Below the pieces are notes generated by a model, which did no database searches, was not told the origin of the DNA, and saw nothing but the letters and a program-made list of their open reading frames with translations. A DNA stretch of 64,000 nt from Sphingomonadaceae bacterium (GTDB lineage Bacteria > Pseudomonadota > Alphaproteobacteria > Sphingomonadales > Sphingomonadaceae), in assembly GCA_009926135.1 (NCBI GenBank), contig RFPL01000011.1:1-64000 (forward strand). Direction: 5' to 3'. This document shows, piece after piece, positions 16,227-27,142 of this stretch; position 1 is the stretch's first letter, and the number at the start of each line of letters is the position of its first letter. Both the position numbers and the translations under genes were made by a program.

Positions 16227-17873
16227 ATGCATTTCGATGATCGCCTTGCCACCGTGCTGCGCCTGCGTGCGCAGGGAACGGCGCTGGCGCGCATCCAGTT
16301 CCGGCAGTTGCTCGACCTGTTGGGCACCCAGCCCAGCGATGCCCGCACCACGAACGTCGAGGCGGCCTACGAACGCCTCGCCCAGCTTTCCGCATCGATC
16401 CCGGCGGCTGACCGTGCCGCCATGCTCCGCGACAAGGCGATGCGGCTTCGTTCGCCGCGGCTGGTGGCGACGCTGGCTTCGACTGAACCGGTGCTCGCCG
16501 AAGCGGCGATTGATGCCGCACGGCTTGAACCGGCCGAATGGGCCGACCTGCTTCCCGCGCTGTCGCCGGTTGCCCGGGCCAGACTGGGTACGCGCAGTGA
16601 CCTGTTGCCGGTGCTGACCGAACGGCTGCACCGGCTGGGCGTTGTCCGCCCCGGCCTGCCTTCAGCCCAAGCGATCCCGGCCACGGAGCTGATCAACCAA
16701 TCGGCCGACCTGTCGGCCGCGCTAGCGCAGCCTGAACCGGACTCGATTGGCGCGATCGTCAAGCGGATCGAGGCCTATCGGAAGGCCCGCGCGCCCGAAG
16801 GACCCGGTGAGGCGCCCCGCCTCCCGCTGGGAGAGGAGCATGTGCTCCATGTCCCAGCCGAAGCCCGCGCCTTTGACTTCGCCACCAATGCCAACGGCCA
16901 GATCATCTGGGCCGATCCCGGTGTTGCGCCAATGGTGATCGGCCAGTCCCTCGCCGGGCCGACCGCACCGCCGAACCTGATCGCAGCCGTCACTCGCCGC
17001 CAGCCAGTCAGCGGGGTCCGCATCACGCTGGAAGGCAGCACGGCCATTGCCGGGGATTGGCGGGCCGACGCCGCCCCGCGGTTCGATTCGCTCACGGGCC
17101 AGTTCCTTGGCCACCACGGCCGGATGCGCCGCTGGCCCCGCCTTGTGGCCTCCGCCGGCAAGACCGCTGCAGACAGCGAGGCCGATCGGATTCGTCAGCT
17201 CCTGCACGAATTGCGCACCCCGGTGAATGCCATCCAGGGCTTCTCCGAAGTCATCCAGCAGCAGCTGTTTGGACCGACCCCACATGAATATCGTGCCTTG
17301 GCCGCCGGGATCGCCGGGGATGCAGCGCGGATGCTGGCTGCTTTCGAGGAGCTTGAACGCCTCGCCCGTCTTGAGAGTGCAGCCATGGAGCTGGAACCTG
17401 GCGAGTGCGATCTTGCCGCTGTGTTCACCGCAACGGTGGGCCAGCTTGCGGCGCATACCGGCCAGCGCGGCAGCGGCTTTGCGGTGCGGGCCTCAAACGC
17501 CTCTTGCCTGGTCCCGCTGGCGCCGCTGGAGGTCCAGCGACTGGCCTGGCGGTTGCTCGCAACCCTGGCCGGAACCGCTGCCCCCGGCGAGAAGCTGGGC
17601 CTGACTATCGAAAGCGATGGTCCGATCTGCCACGTCACGCTGGCGCTGCCAGCCAGTCTCGCTGCGCGCAGCGACAAGGACCTGTTCGAGGCTGCACCCG
17701 GCACAATCCCGCAGGCCATTGCCGCCGGGGTCTTCGGGGTCGGCTTCGCCTTGCGGCTTGCCCAGGCCGAAGCCAAGGGCGCTGGCGGCAGCTTGCAGCG
17801 CAGCGATGCGGCCCTGATCCTGACGCTACCGGGCTTGACCGCTGACCCAGAGCGCCATAGCCAAGCAGGCTGA
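16227..17873 (+). CDS. Histidine kinase-like protein with degenerate ATPase domain
   Basis: A 548-residue cytosolic protein without membrane segments. The N-terminal ~200 residues are helical and Ala/Leu/Arg-rich with no recognisable domain; a central region (about 230-310) is possibly PAS-like. A dimerisation/phosphotransfer helix with H-box LLHELRTPVNAIQGFSE lies at about residues 323-340. The following domain lacks a recognisable N-box (RLAWRLLATLAG stands where an Asn-rich helix is expected) and a DxGxG G1 box; only a G2-like VFGVGFALRLAQ remains. It may act as a scaffold, phosphatase or phosphotransfer protein rather than a kinase. No cognate regulator is adjacent. Confidence 0.7.
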   Translation: MHFDDRLATVLRLRAQGTALARIQFRQLLDLLGTQPSDARTTNVEAAYERLAQLSASIPAADRAAMLRDKAMRLRSPRLVATLASTEPVLAEAAIDAARLEPAEWADLLPALSPVARARLGTRSDLLPVLTERLHRLGVVRPGLPSAQAIPATELINQSADLSAALAQPEPDSIGAIVKRIEAYRKARAPEGPGEAPRLPLGEEHVLHVPAEARAFDFATNANGQIIWADPGVAPMVIGQSLAGPTAPPNLIAAVTRRQPVSGVRITLEGSTAIAGDWRADAAPRFDSLTGQFLGHHGRMRRWPRLVASAGKTAADSEADRIRQLLHELRTPVNAIQGFSEVIQQQLFGPTPHEYRALAAGIAGDAARMLAAFEELERLARLESAAMELEPGECDLAAVFTATVGQLAAHTGQRGSGFAVRASNASCLVPLAPLEVQRLAWRLLATLAGTAAPGEKLGLTIESDGPICHVTLALPASLAARSDKDLFEAAPGTIPQAIAAGVFGVGFALRLAQAEAKGAGGSLQRSDAALILTLPGLTADPERHSQAG

Positions 17874-17920
17874 AACCGCGCCGCCGGTTAAACACTTTCA
17901 ACTTGGGGGAAAACTGCGTC

Positions 17921-18925
17921 GTGCCGCAGGTTCGCATAACCGACTTGCCGGTACCAGCGCAGCAGGTGCAGTTTCCCGCAGCGATCGGCCAGCGCTTCAT
18001 GCTGACGGTCGACACCGAGGAAGAGTTTGACTGGGGCCAGCCAATCCGGCGCGAAGGACATACGCTCCACTCCGTGGCACGGCTCGCCCGGTTCCAGGAG
18101 TTCTGCGAAGGTGTCGGCGTCGTCCCGGTTTATCTGGTCGACTATCCCATCGCCACCTCGCCCGCCGCCTGCGCGGCGTTGCGGCCGGCAATCGCCGCCG
18201 GCAAGGCCGAGGTCGGGGTGCAGCTTCACCCCTGGGTCAACCCGCCGCACGACGAAGACGTAAACGAATACAATTCCTTCGCCGGCAATCTCCCTGCGGC
18301 GCTGGAACGTGAGAAGTTCCGCCGGCTACGCGATGCGATCGAGCAGGGGTTCGGTGCGCCCCCGCTGATCTACCGTGCCGGTCGCTATGGTCTTGGCCCG
18401 GATACGGCCGGAATCCTGCTGGACCACGGCATTGCCATCGACACCTCGGTTCGCTCACGCTTCGATTACAGCGTGGGCGGCGGTCCGAATTATCGCGATC
18501 ATCCCGTTACACCCTGGTGGATCGATGGTGAGCGCAGGCTGATGGAGTTGCCGCTCACCACCGTTTACTGGGGGCTGCTGCGCCAGTTCGGTCCCTGGCT
18601 CTATCCCAAGATGTGGCGAGTACCCCAATTGCGCGGCCTGCTGGCGCGGATCGGCATGCTGGAGCGTATCCCGCTGACCCCCGAAGGCGTCACGCTGGAA
18701 GAGGCTATTCGCGGGATCGATATCGCGATTGACGAAGGCCTGCCGCTGCTGGTTTTCTCGTTCCACAGCCCGTCGCTGGCGCCCGGTTACACGCCCTATG
18801 TCCGCAGTGAAGCCGATCTGGACAGCTTCTACGATTGGTGGCGGGCGGTCTTTGCCTATCTCCAGCGGCGACAGGTGGCCCCGACCTCGGTCGCTGGGTT
18901 GATGCAGTCCGTCACGCTTGCCTAA
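17921..18925 (+). CDS. WalW-like polysaccharide deacetylase family protein
   Basis: A 334-residue protein of the NodB-like deacetylase superfamily, closest in wording to WalW, a polysaccharide-biosynthesis-associated protein. Features are RFMLTVDTEEEFDWG (metal-binding Asp, about residues 26-40), VGVQLHPWVNPP (His, about 95-106), the YRAGRYGLGPDT segment and FSFHSPSL near the end. No signal peptide is visible. The GTG at 17921 is preferred to an upstream TTG because GGGGGA lies about 10 bases before it. It probably de-N- or O-acetylates a cell-surface polysaccharide; substrate unknown. Confidence 0.78.
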   Translation: MPQVRITDLPVPAQQVQFPAAIGQRFMLTVDTEEEFDWGQPIRREGHTLHSVARLARFQEFCEGVGVVPVYLVDYPIATSPAACAALRPAIAAGKAEVGVQLHPWVNPPHDEDVNEYNSFAGNLPAALEREKFRRLRDAIEQGFGAPPLIYRAGRYGLGPDTAGILLDHGIAIDTSVRSRFDYSVGGGPNYRDHPVTPWWIDGERRLMELPLTTVYWGLLRQFGPWLYPKMWRVPQLRGLLARIGMLERIPLTPEGVTLEEAIRGIDIAIDEGLPLLVFSFHSPSLAPGYTPYVRSEADLDSFYDWWRAVFAYLQRRQVAPTSVAGLMQSVTLA

Positions 18926-18967
18926 GCCACCCGCGCGGGCTAACCGGAAATCCGCCATCGCGCAGAT

Positions 18968-19044
18968 GGGCCTGTAGCTCAGTTGGTTAGAGCTGGCCGC
19001 TCATAACGGCTAGGTCGCGGGTTCGAGTCCTGCCGGGCCCACCA
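18968..19044 (+). tRNA. tRNA with CAT anticodon, probably tRNA-Ile2
   Basis: A 77-base tRNA with encoded CCA. The acceptor GGGCCTG pairs with CGGGCCC and the anticodon stem GGCCG/CGGCT encloses loop CTCATAA (anticodon CAT). The GCTCATAAC and GGTCGCGGGTTCGAGTCC wording matches the minor isoleucine tRNA whose C34 is changed to lysidine by TilS, rather than elongator Met. A perfect first acceptor pair and absence of the three G-C anticodon pairs argue against initiator tRNA. The Ile assignment is inferred. Confidence 0.9.
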
Positions 19045-19082
19045 CCCTTCCGCAGCCTGCGCGCGACTGGCCGGGAGGGGAT

Positions 19083-20558
19083 ATGAATATGCGCAAGAAG
19101 ATCGGACTGGCCGTTTTGCTGGGCCTGGGTGTGGCAGTTGGCGTGGTTGCCTGGAATACGGCAACCTTCAGGCCGGCCGGCCTCGCAACAGCAGAAGACA
19201 TCAAGCTGGCTGATGCGATCGAACCCGATGTCAACGCCGCTGCCAAGCGGCTGGGTGCCGCAATCCAGTTCCAGACAGTATCCAACCAGGACCCGGCGCA
19301 GAACCGGATGGACCAGTGGACCGGCTTCCAGTCGTGGCTCCAGACCAGCTACCCCGCCGCGCACAAGGCCATGCAGCGCGAGATCGTTGGCAAGGCCACG
19401 TTGCTCTACACCTGGCCCGGCAGCGATCCGTCGCTCCAGCCGATCATCCTGATGGCGCACCAGGACGTGGTGCCCGTCACCGCCAGCACCGAGCAGGACT
19501 GGAAGCATCCGCCATTTGCGGGCGTCCTGGCTGATGGCGCAGTCTGGGGCCGCGGCGCGATTGACGACAAGGGTTCGCTCATCACCCTGTTCGAGGCCGC
19601 CGAACTGCTCGCCACCAAAGGCTTCCAGCCAAAGCGGACGGTAATCATCGTTGCCGGGCACGACGAAGAAGTTGGCGGCACGGGTGCCCAGGCTGCGGCC
19701 GGTGCGCTGAAGGCGCGCGGGGTGAAATCACTCTTCACGCTCGATGAAGGCAGCGCGATCATCAACGATGCACCGATCATCAATGGCCCCGCGATCATGA
19801 TTGCCGTCGCCGAAAAGGGCTATGCCACGCTGCGCGTCACCGCCAAGGCTCCCGGCGGGCACTCTTCCATGCCGCCGGAAGAGATCGGCACTGTCACCCT
19901 CGCCAAGGTGATCACCGCAATCCACGCCAAGCAGTTCCCGTCGCGGCTGGAGCAGCCCGGGTTCGGCACGGTTGAGGCACTGGCGGCCGAAAAAGGCGGC
20001 CTGATGAAGATGGTCGCCGCCAATCCCTGGCTGTTTGGCAGCCTGATCAAGTCGCAGATGGGCAGCACGCCGGCCGGCGCGGCCCAGCTCCACACCACGA
20101 TTGCGCCGACCATGCTGCAGGGCAGCCCCAAGGAAAACGTCCTGCCGCAGGAGGCGTTCGGCCTCGTCAACTATCGCCTCGCCCCGTGGGACCGTTCAGG
20201 CGACATTCTCGCTCGCGCAAAGCAGGCCGTCGGCGCCCTGCCAGTGACTTTCAGCTGGGAGCGCAAACCGGTCGAGGCTTCACCCGTCTCTTCCACCACC
20301 TCGCAAGGCTGGAAGCTGGTCCGCGCCGCTGCCGAATCCGAAGCTCCGGGTGCCCCGGTTGCACCATTCATGGTCGTCGGTGGAACGGACAGCCGCTACA
20401 TGAAGGACGTCTCGCAGGACACCTACCGATTCCAGGCGATGCGGCTCTCCACCACCGAAACCAAGATGATTCACGGGACCAACGAACACATTACAACCGA
20501 GAATCTTGGCAGCATGATCCGATTCTTCACACGCCTGATTGCCACCAGCGCAAGTTGA
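19083..20558 (+). CDS. M20-family metallopeptidase, PM20D1-like
   Basis: A 491-residue M20 peptidase with an N-terminal signal or anchor helix (KKIGLAVLLGLGVAVGVVAW, about residues 5-24). The dizinc site can be followed: LMAHQDVVPV (His and Asp), WGRGAIDDKG (bridging Asp), GHDEEVGG (catalytic Glu pair) and the late IHGTNEHI. A dimerisation lid is inserted in the middle (KAPGGHSSMPP). The length and long C-terminus resemble carboxypeptidase S/PM20D1 enzymes, which cleave or form N-acyl amino acids and dipeptides. It probably acts in the periplasm. It lies between two tRNA genes. Confidence 0.87.
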   Translation: MNMRKKIGLAVLLGLGVAVGVVAWNTATFRPAGLATAEDIKLADAIEPDVNAAAKRLGAAIQFQTVSNQDPAQNRMDQWTGFQSWLQTSYPAAHKAMQREIVGKATLLYTWPGSDPSLQPIILMAHQDVVPVTASTEQDWKHPPFAGVLADGAVWGRGAIDDKGSLITLFEAAELLATKGFQPKRTVIIVAGHDEEVGGTGAQAAAGALKARGVKSLFTLDEGSAIINDAPIINGPAIMIAVAEKGYATLRVTAKAPGGHSSMPPEEIGTVTLAKVITAIHAKQFPSRLEQPGFGTVEALAAEKGGLMKMVAANPWLFGSLIKSQMGSTPAGAAQLHTTIAPTMLQGSPKENVLPQEAFGLVNYRLAPWDRSGDILARAKQAVGALPVTFSWERKPVEASPVSSTTSQGWKLVRAAAESEAPGAPVAPFMVVGGTDSRYMKDVSQDTYRFQAMRLSTTETKMIHGTNEHITTENLGSMIRFFTRLIATSAS

Positions 20559-20579
20559 GCCTAAGGCCCGCCGCAAGGT

Positions 20580-20656
<77 letters not shown>

Positions 20657-20750
20657 ATCATTTCCCAATCGCGACACTCCGTTACAAATTGCGGCGTGAC
20701 AGCGCTCGCGCCGGCTGCATTGTAGCGCCGAAAGCGTGAGGGAGATCGCG

Positions 20751-22136
20751 GTGCGCGAGAGCAGTGTGGCACTCAACCGGTTTGGCCTTGGCGGGCGCCG
20801 CGGCGACGTACCGCCGCCGGAACCAAAGCGCTGGCTGCTGGACCAGTTTGGGCGGTTTGATCCAAGTCCCCCCGCCATCCGCGAGCTGCCTGGCAGCCCG
20901 GCGCTCGTCACCATGTTCCGCGAGGCCCGTGACAACCAGCGCGAGGCGAAGCGCCAGGCCGAGGCGGCGGATGCCAAACCCGATATCGCCCCGGAACTGC
21001 GCCCCTATCGGACCCTGCGCGACGCTTATGGCCAGGCGGCGGCAGTGCGGACCAATCTGGCACTGACTGCCCCGGCACCATTCGTCGAGCGGCTGGTCCA
21101 TTTCTGGGCCAACCATTTTGCGGTTTCGACCGACAAGCTGGTCACTCTGGGGCTGGCGGGCGCCTTCGAATTCGAAGCGATCCGCCCGAATGTGCTGGGC
21201 AAATTTGCCGACCTGCTGCTGGCGGTCGAACGCCATCCGGCGATGCTGCTTTATCTCGATCAGGCCCAGTCGGTCGGCCCGGACTCGATGCTCGGCCAGA
21301 TTGCCGCGCGGCGCGGCAACAAGCGCGGCCTGAATGAGAACCTCGCGCGCGAAATCCTGGAATTGCATACGCTCGGCGTGCGTTCCGGCTACGGCCAGCA
21401 AGACGTTACCGAACTGGCCCGGGCCTTGACCGGGTGGAGCGTTGGCGGCCTCGCCCAGCAGCCGATGCTGCGCGGTCCCGGGCCCGGATACTGGTTCGCT
21501 GCACCAATCCACCAACCCGGGGAGCGCAAGGTACTGGGCACACGCTATGAGCAGGCCGGTGAGGCGCAGGGCGAGGCAATCCTGCGCGACTTGGCCGCCC
21601 ATCCCGCCACCGCGCGCCATATTGCAACCAAGCTGGCGCGGCATTTCGGCGGGGACGAGCCGCCGCTGGCCCTGGTGAGCCGGCTTGAACAGGCGTTCCT
21701 GACCTCTGGTGGTGACCTGCCGACCATTTACCGCACACTGATCGAGGCCCCGGAAGTCTGGACCGGTCCGCCAAAGTTCCGCACGCCCTGGGACTGGACC
21801 CTGGCCGCGCTGCGGGCCGTGGGCACGGAGAGCTTGCCAGCACTGATGAATGCCAATGCCTTCAACCAGCTCGGTCAGCCGGTCTGGCGGCCGGGATCGC
21901 CGGCTGGATGGGACGACACGGCTCCCAGCTGGGCTGGGCCGGATGCGCTTTATCGCCGGGTTGAAGTGGCCGAGCGGATCGCCAGCCGGGCCGGACCGAT
22001 CGATGCACGCGCTCTGGCCGAACAGCTCTTTCCGGGCAGCCTTGCCGATGGAACCCGCAAGGCCATCGCCGGCGCTGAAAGTCCGGTCCAGGCCCTGGCG
22101 CTGCTGCTGGCTTCGCCTGAAATGATGCGGAGGTAA
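20751..22136 (+). CDS. DUF1800 family protein
   Basis: A 461-residue DUF1800 protein. Conserved blocks include [15 protein letters not shown] at the N-terminus, [17 protein letters not shown] (about residues 108-124), [18 protein letters not shown] (about 194-211), [13 protein letters not shown] and [16 protein letters not shown]. The family is widespread, nearly always next to a DUF1501 gene as here (2 bases apart), and of unknown biochemical function; a cell-surface or polysaccharide role has been suggested. I start at the GTG at 20751 because GAGGGAGA precedes it well; a GTG at 20736 is also in frame. No signal peptide is evident. Confidence 0.88.
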   Translation: MRESSVALNRFGLGGRRGDVPPPEPKRWLLDQFGRFDPSPPAIRELPGSPALVTMFREARDNQREAKRQAEAADAKPDIAPELRPYRTLRDAYGQAAAVRTNLALTAPAPFVERLVHFWANHFAVSTDKLVTLGLAGAFEFEAIRPNVLGKFADLLLAVERHPAMLLYLDQAQSVGPDSMLGQIAARRGNKRGLNENLAREILELHTLGVRSGYGQQDVTELARALTGWSVGGLAQQPMLRGPGPGYWFAAPIHQPGERKVLGTRYEQAGEAQGEAILRDLAAHPATARHIATKLARHFGGDEPPLALVSRLEQAFLTSGGDLPTIYRTLIEAPEVWTGPPKFRTPWDWTLAALRAVGTESLPALMNANAFNQLGQPVWRPGSPAGWDDTAPSWAGPDALYRRVEVAERIASRAGPIDARALAEQLFPGSLADGTRKAIAGAESPVQALALLLASPEMMRR

Positions 22137-22138
22137 CG

Positions 22139-23284
22139 ATGATCGACCGGCGTTCCCTGCTGACCCATGGCGCCATGCTCTCCGGCGCACTGTTTGCCCC
22201 GCAGATCGCCTGGGCCGCCGTGCCGACTGAGCGGCGGCTGGTCTTCGTGATCCAGCGTGGTGCGGCCGATGGCCTCGCCACGCTGGCCCCGACCGGCGAC
22301 CCCGCCTACGCCGGCCTGCGCGGCGAACTGGCGAACATTGGCGGCGGAACGAAACTGGACGGGATGTTCACGCTGCATCCCGCGCTGACGCAGCTTGCCG
22401 GGCGTTACCTGGCTGGCGAGGCGCTGTTCGTCCACGCCACCGCCTCGCCCTATCGCGATCGCTCACACTTTGATGGGCAGAACGTGCTCGAGACCGGCGG
22501 GAAGCTACCCTACGACCGCGACGATGGCTGGATGAACCGCCTGATCGGCCTGCTGCCGGGCGGCGCTGCCAAGGCATTGGCGCTGGCACCCGCGATCCCC
22601 ACGGCACTGCGCGGTGCGGCCAGTGTCTCTAGCTATGCGCCGACCAACCTGCCGGACGCCTCAGCCGAATACCTTCAACGAATCGGGCGGCTCTACGCCG
22701 GTGATCCTCAGCTCCATGCCTTGTGGTCCGAGGCGGTTCAGACGCGGGCAATGGCAGAAAACCTGGTTGAGGATGGCGGGCGCGGGGCGGCGGCGTCAGG
22801 CAAAATGGCCGCATCGCTCATGACCGGGCCGGCAGGAGCGCGGTTGGTAATGATCGAGTCTAACGGCTGGGATACTCACGCGGGCCAGCGCGGGCGGCTG
22901 GCCAATCAGCTGATCGGTCTGGATGCGCTGCTGGCCGCACTGCACGATGGGCTAGGCACGGCCTGGGCCGATACGCTGGTGATTGTCGCCACGGAATTCG
23001 GCCGCACTGCCGCGGTTAACGGCACCGGCGGGACTGATCATGGCACAGGCGGCATGGCCTTCATGCTCGGCGGGACAGTCAAGGGTGGCCGCGTGCTGGC
23101 CGATTGGCCGGGTCTGTCCCAGTCCGCGCTTTACGAAGGGCGCGACCTTAGACCGACCACGCCGCTGGATTCCGTACTGTCCGGAGCCATTGCCGGGCAC
23201 TTCGGCCTGGATCCAGTCCGCGCCGCGCGAACGCTATTCCCGGGCGGCGCGGGCAGACCGCTGGAAGGCCTGATCCGAACCTAG
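22139..23284 (+). CDS. DUF1501 family protein, Tat-type signal
   Basis: A 381-residue DUF1501 protein. The N-terminus MIDRRSLLTHGAMLSGALF carries a twin-arginine-like motif and a hydrophobic stretch, suggesting Tat export. The body has the alkaline phosphatase/sulfatase-like layout of the family: RRLVFVIQRGAADG, YRDRSHFDGQNVLETGG, IESNGWDTHAGQ and a metal-site-like VATEFGRTAAVNGTGGTDHGTGG (shown in part). It follows the DUF1800 gene by 2 bases, the usual pairing, so the two products probably work together. Substrate unknown. It overlaps the convergent M28 peptidase by 4 bases. Confidence 0.88.
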   Translation: MIDRRSLLTHGAMLSGALFAPQIAWAAVPTERRLVFVIQRGAADGLATLAPTGDPAYAGLRGELANIGGGTKLDGMFTLHPALTQLAGRYLAGEALFVHATASPYRDRSHFDGQNVLETGGKLPYDRDDGWMNRLIGLLPGGAAKALALAPAIPTALRGAASVSSYAPTNLPDASAEYLQRIGRLYAGDPQLHALWSEAVQTRAMAENLVEDGGRGAAASGKMAASLMTGPAGARLVMIESNGWDTHAGQRGRLANQLIGLDALLAALHDGLGTAWADTLVIVATEFGRTAAVNGTGGTDHGTGGMAFMLGGTVKGGRVLADWPGLSQSALYEGRDLRPTTPLDSVLSGAIAGHFGLDPVRAARTLFPGGAGRPLEGLIRT

Positions 23285-24624
23285 CTTCCGCCCAGCGCAC
23301 CCGGTTCATTCGCAACGATTGCCAGGACCCGCCGCCAGGCCTCGACATTTTGCGCGAGCTGCGCCGGATCAATCTTGTCGAGCGTATCGTCCGGCGTGTG
23401 ATGCAGATCGAAATAGCGGGTGCCATCCTGGCTCAGATCGACCACGGCGAGCTTCTGCGCCTTGGCGATGGCGCCCACGTCGGCGCCGCCATTGGCTTTT
23501 CCGCCAGCGCGGGCGACGCCAATGGGCGCGAGCGAAGCGGCAACCCGGTCAGCCAACGCCGCATTGCCGGGACCGAAATCGAACTGCACGCGCCAGACCT
23601 TGTCCGCGCCGAAATCGCTTTCCATTGCCAGTGCATGGGGCTCGTTCTTGTGCGCCTCCGCATAGGCAGCGCCGCCAAACACACCGACTTCCTCGGCCCC
23701 CGCCCACAGCACACGAATCGTGCGCAGCAACTTGCCCTCCTTTTGCGCGGCGAGCGCCGCCTCGGTCACGATTCCGCAGCCAGCGGCATCGTCAAAGGCA
23801 CCGGTGCCAAGGTCCCAGCTATCGAGGTGGCAGGCGACCAGGATCGGCGGCAGCGACGGATCACGCCCGGTCAGTTCAGCCACCACGTTGCCCGAGGGCA
23901 GCTTGGCGACCGGCTTGCCTTCCATCTGCAGCGCCATGGTCATCGGTTTGCCGCGCTTGGCAATCCGGGCGATCAGATCGGCATCAGGATTGGAAACCGC
24001 CCCGGCCGGGATCGGGGTCGTTTCCTTGGCCCAACTCGTCGCGCCGGTGTGGGGATTGCGCTGCCAGTCCGTGCCGATCGAGCGGATCACCACTCCCGCC
24101 GCACCCTTGGCCGCTGCAATCGAAGGGCCCTGGCGGCGGGCCGCGCCATAAGGGCCATAGCCGGCCCCGTCCTGCGCCGCTCGCATCGCATGGTCGATGA
24201 AGGCAATCTTGCCCTTGAGCGATCCATCCGGCGCGGCCTTCAGCGCATCGAGCGTCGGGAAATAGACCAGCGGCGCGGCGATCCCGCCCTTTGGCGTCGG
24301 CGCGCTATAACCCAGCGCGGCGATTGCCAGTTTATGCGGATAGGGCGCGGTCAGGCTGGCGCTTTCCGGCCCGCGGACCCAGCCATCGAAAGTGAACGGT
24401 TCGATCCGCACATTGTCAAAGCCCAGCGCCTTTAATCGCACGACCGCCCAGTCACGCGCGGCAGCTTCGCGATCCGAACCCGCCAGGCGCTGGCCGATCT
24501 CGGTCGTCAGGCCTTCGGTGATGTCCCAGGCGACGCCCGAACCATCAGTTGGCGGTCCAGCGTGGGCAGCAGTGGCGAGGAGGATGGCGGAAAGCGCAGC
24601 GGCGCGGGTCATGGTCTTGAGCAT
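23281..24624 (-). CDS. Exported M28-family zinc peptidase
   Basis: A 447-residue aminopeptidase-like M28 enzyme. A signal peptide MLKTMTRAAALSAILLATAAHA precedes a protease-associated (PA) insert (about residues 105-220) and the catalytic domain. Zinc ligands and catalytic residues are visible in ACHLDSWDLGTGAFDDAAGCG (His, Asp and Asp, shown in part), WAGAEEVGVFGG (adjacent Glu) and the late His in DLHHTPDD. It resembles carboxypeptidase Q/aminopeptidase Y in layout and presumably trims peptides in the periplasm. Start at the ATG at 24624, which gives a clean signal peptide. Confidence 0.88.
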   Translation of the reverse strand: MLKTMTRAAALSAILLATAAHAGPPTDGSGVAWDITEGLTTEIGQRLAGSDREAAARDWAVVRLKALGFDNVRIEPFTFDGWVRGPESASLTAPYPHKLAIAALGYSAPTPKGGIAAPLVYFPTLDALKAAPDGSLKGKIAFIDHAMRAAQDGAGYGPYGAARRQGPSIAAAKGAAGVVIRSIGTDWQRNPHTGATSWAKETTPIPAGAVSNPDADLIARIAKRGKPMTMALQMEGKPVAKLPSGNVVAELTGRDPSLPPILVACHLDSWDLGTGAFDDAAGCGIVTEAALAAQKEGKLLRTIRVLWAGAEEVGVFGGAAYAEAHKNEPHALAMESDFGADKVWRVQFDFGPGNAALADRVAASLAPIGVARAGGKANGGADVGAIAKAQKLAVVDLSQDGTRYFDLHHTPDDTLDKIDPAQLAQNVEAWRRVLAIVANEPGALGGS

Positions 24625-24736
24625 GGAGCCTGCTTTACCCGGCGCCGAACCAAAGGCAATCCGCTTGCCCCCCGTCCCGCCTGATTGTAGAGGCCCGGCC
24701 AACTCCCGTTTCGCTATCAAATCCAGAGGACCCCCG

Positions 24737-26410
<1,674 letters not shown>

Positions 26411-26414
26411 CCGG

Positions 26415-27005
26415 TCAGGGGATCACCCAGGTCCCCTGCCAGTCCTGCCCCGGCTCGCCGCGTGTAAACTGCGCGCGGCGATGGCCATCGTGAGCGAGGT
26501 AGAGCCAGTCGAGCGAATGTGGCTCGATCAACAGGACGGCGAAGTTTTCGCGCGCCGGGAGCAGTTGTTCCTCGCTGGGACGAATTCCTTCAACTTCGGT
26601 CGGCAGTCCGGATCCGGGCTGGTCGGCTGGCGATCCCGGAGCGCCAACCGCAAGGTAGCAGCGCCGGGCATAGGGTGACGCCGCAGCCCAGGCGGCATCG
26701 GCTATTGCACCGGTTGTCTCGATCCGCGCGGTCCCCCGCAGGCGCAGCTGGATCTTGGCTTCCAGATCGAACGCCAGCACGCTTGCCATGCCATTTCCGC
26801 CGATAGTGGCCGTCTTGGTGCTGCGCGCATCGGTATGAAAGCGCAGCAGACCAATGGCCTGATCGCAGCTGCGCAGAACCATCATCCGCAGGTCGCCATC
26901 GGCGGTTCCCACCACCGGCACGTGCATCGGAGATTTCCGGTCGCGCGCGGCGCGCGTCAAGTGTGTGGCGGCGTCGGCCAGCACGGCATCTAGCGTATCG
27001 AACAT
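26415..27005 (-). CDS. Pyridoxamine 5'-phosphate oxidase-fold flavoprotein
   Basis: A 196-residue protein of the PPOX split-barrel superfamily. Recognisable are the early RKSPMHVPVVGTADGDLRMMVLRSCDQ and TDARSTKTATIGGNGMASVLAFD, and the C-terminal RENFAVLLIEPHSLDWLYLAHDGHRRAQF, where PPOX enzymes have W-x-H/R-R wording. It could bind FMN and oxidise or reduce a small substrate. It is not obviously PdxH, because the PLP-binding Arg-rich C-terminus differs. Convergent with ettA. Confidence 0.8.
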   Translation of the reverse strand: MFDTLDAVLADAATHLTRAARDRKSPMHVPVVGTADGDLRMMVLRSCDQAIGLLRFHTDARSTKTATIGGNGMASVLAFDLEAKIQLRLRGTARIETTGAIADAAWAAASPYARRCYLAVGAPGSPADQPGSGLPTEVEGIRPSEEQLLPARENFAVLLIEPHSLDWLYLAHDGHRRAQFTRGEPGQDWQGTWVIP

Positions 27006-27142
27006 GATTGGCCCTTACATCGCCGCAGGGGATTCCTGAACAGAGAACCCTAACGACCATTCACCTTGGCGACAGCGCGAATCGCTTAGCTAGTTTTACG
27101 AGGTCGCCGCCGATGGTGCGGCGCAGAGAGTGGAGAACGGCC

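Noticed and set aside
18968..19044. Calling the CAT tRNA an initiator or elongator methionine tRNA
   Set aside because: The first acceptor pair is matched and the anticodon stem lacks the three G-C pairs of initiator tRNA; the GCTCATAAC loop and T-arm wording fit Ile2. Confirmation needs a TilS-substrate model.
20682..22190. A 502-codon minus-strand frame opposite DUF1800
   Set aside because: Shadow; it would also run into tRNA-adjacent DNA and shows no domain.
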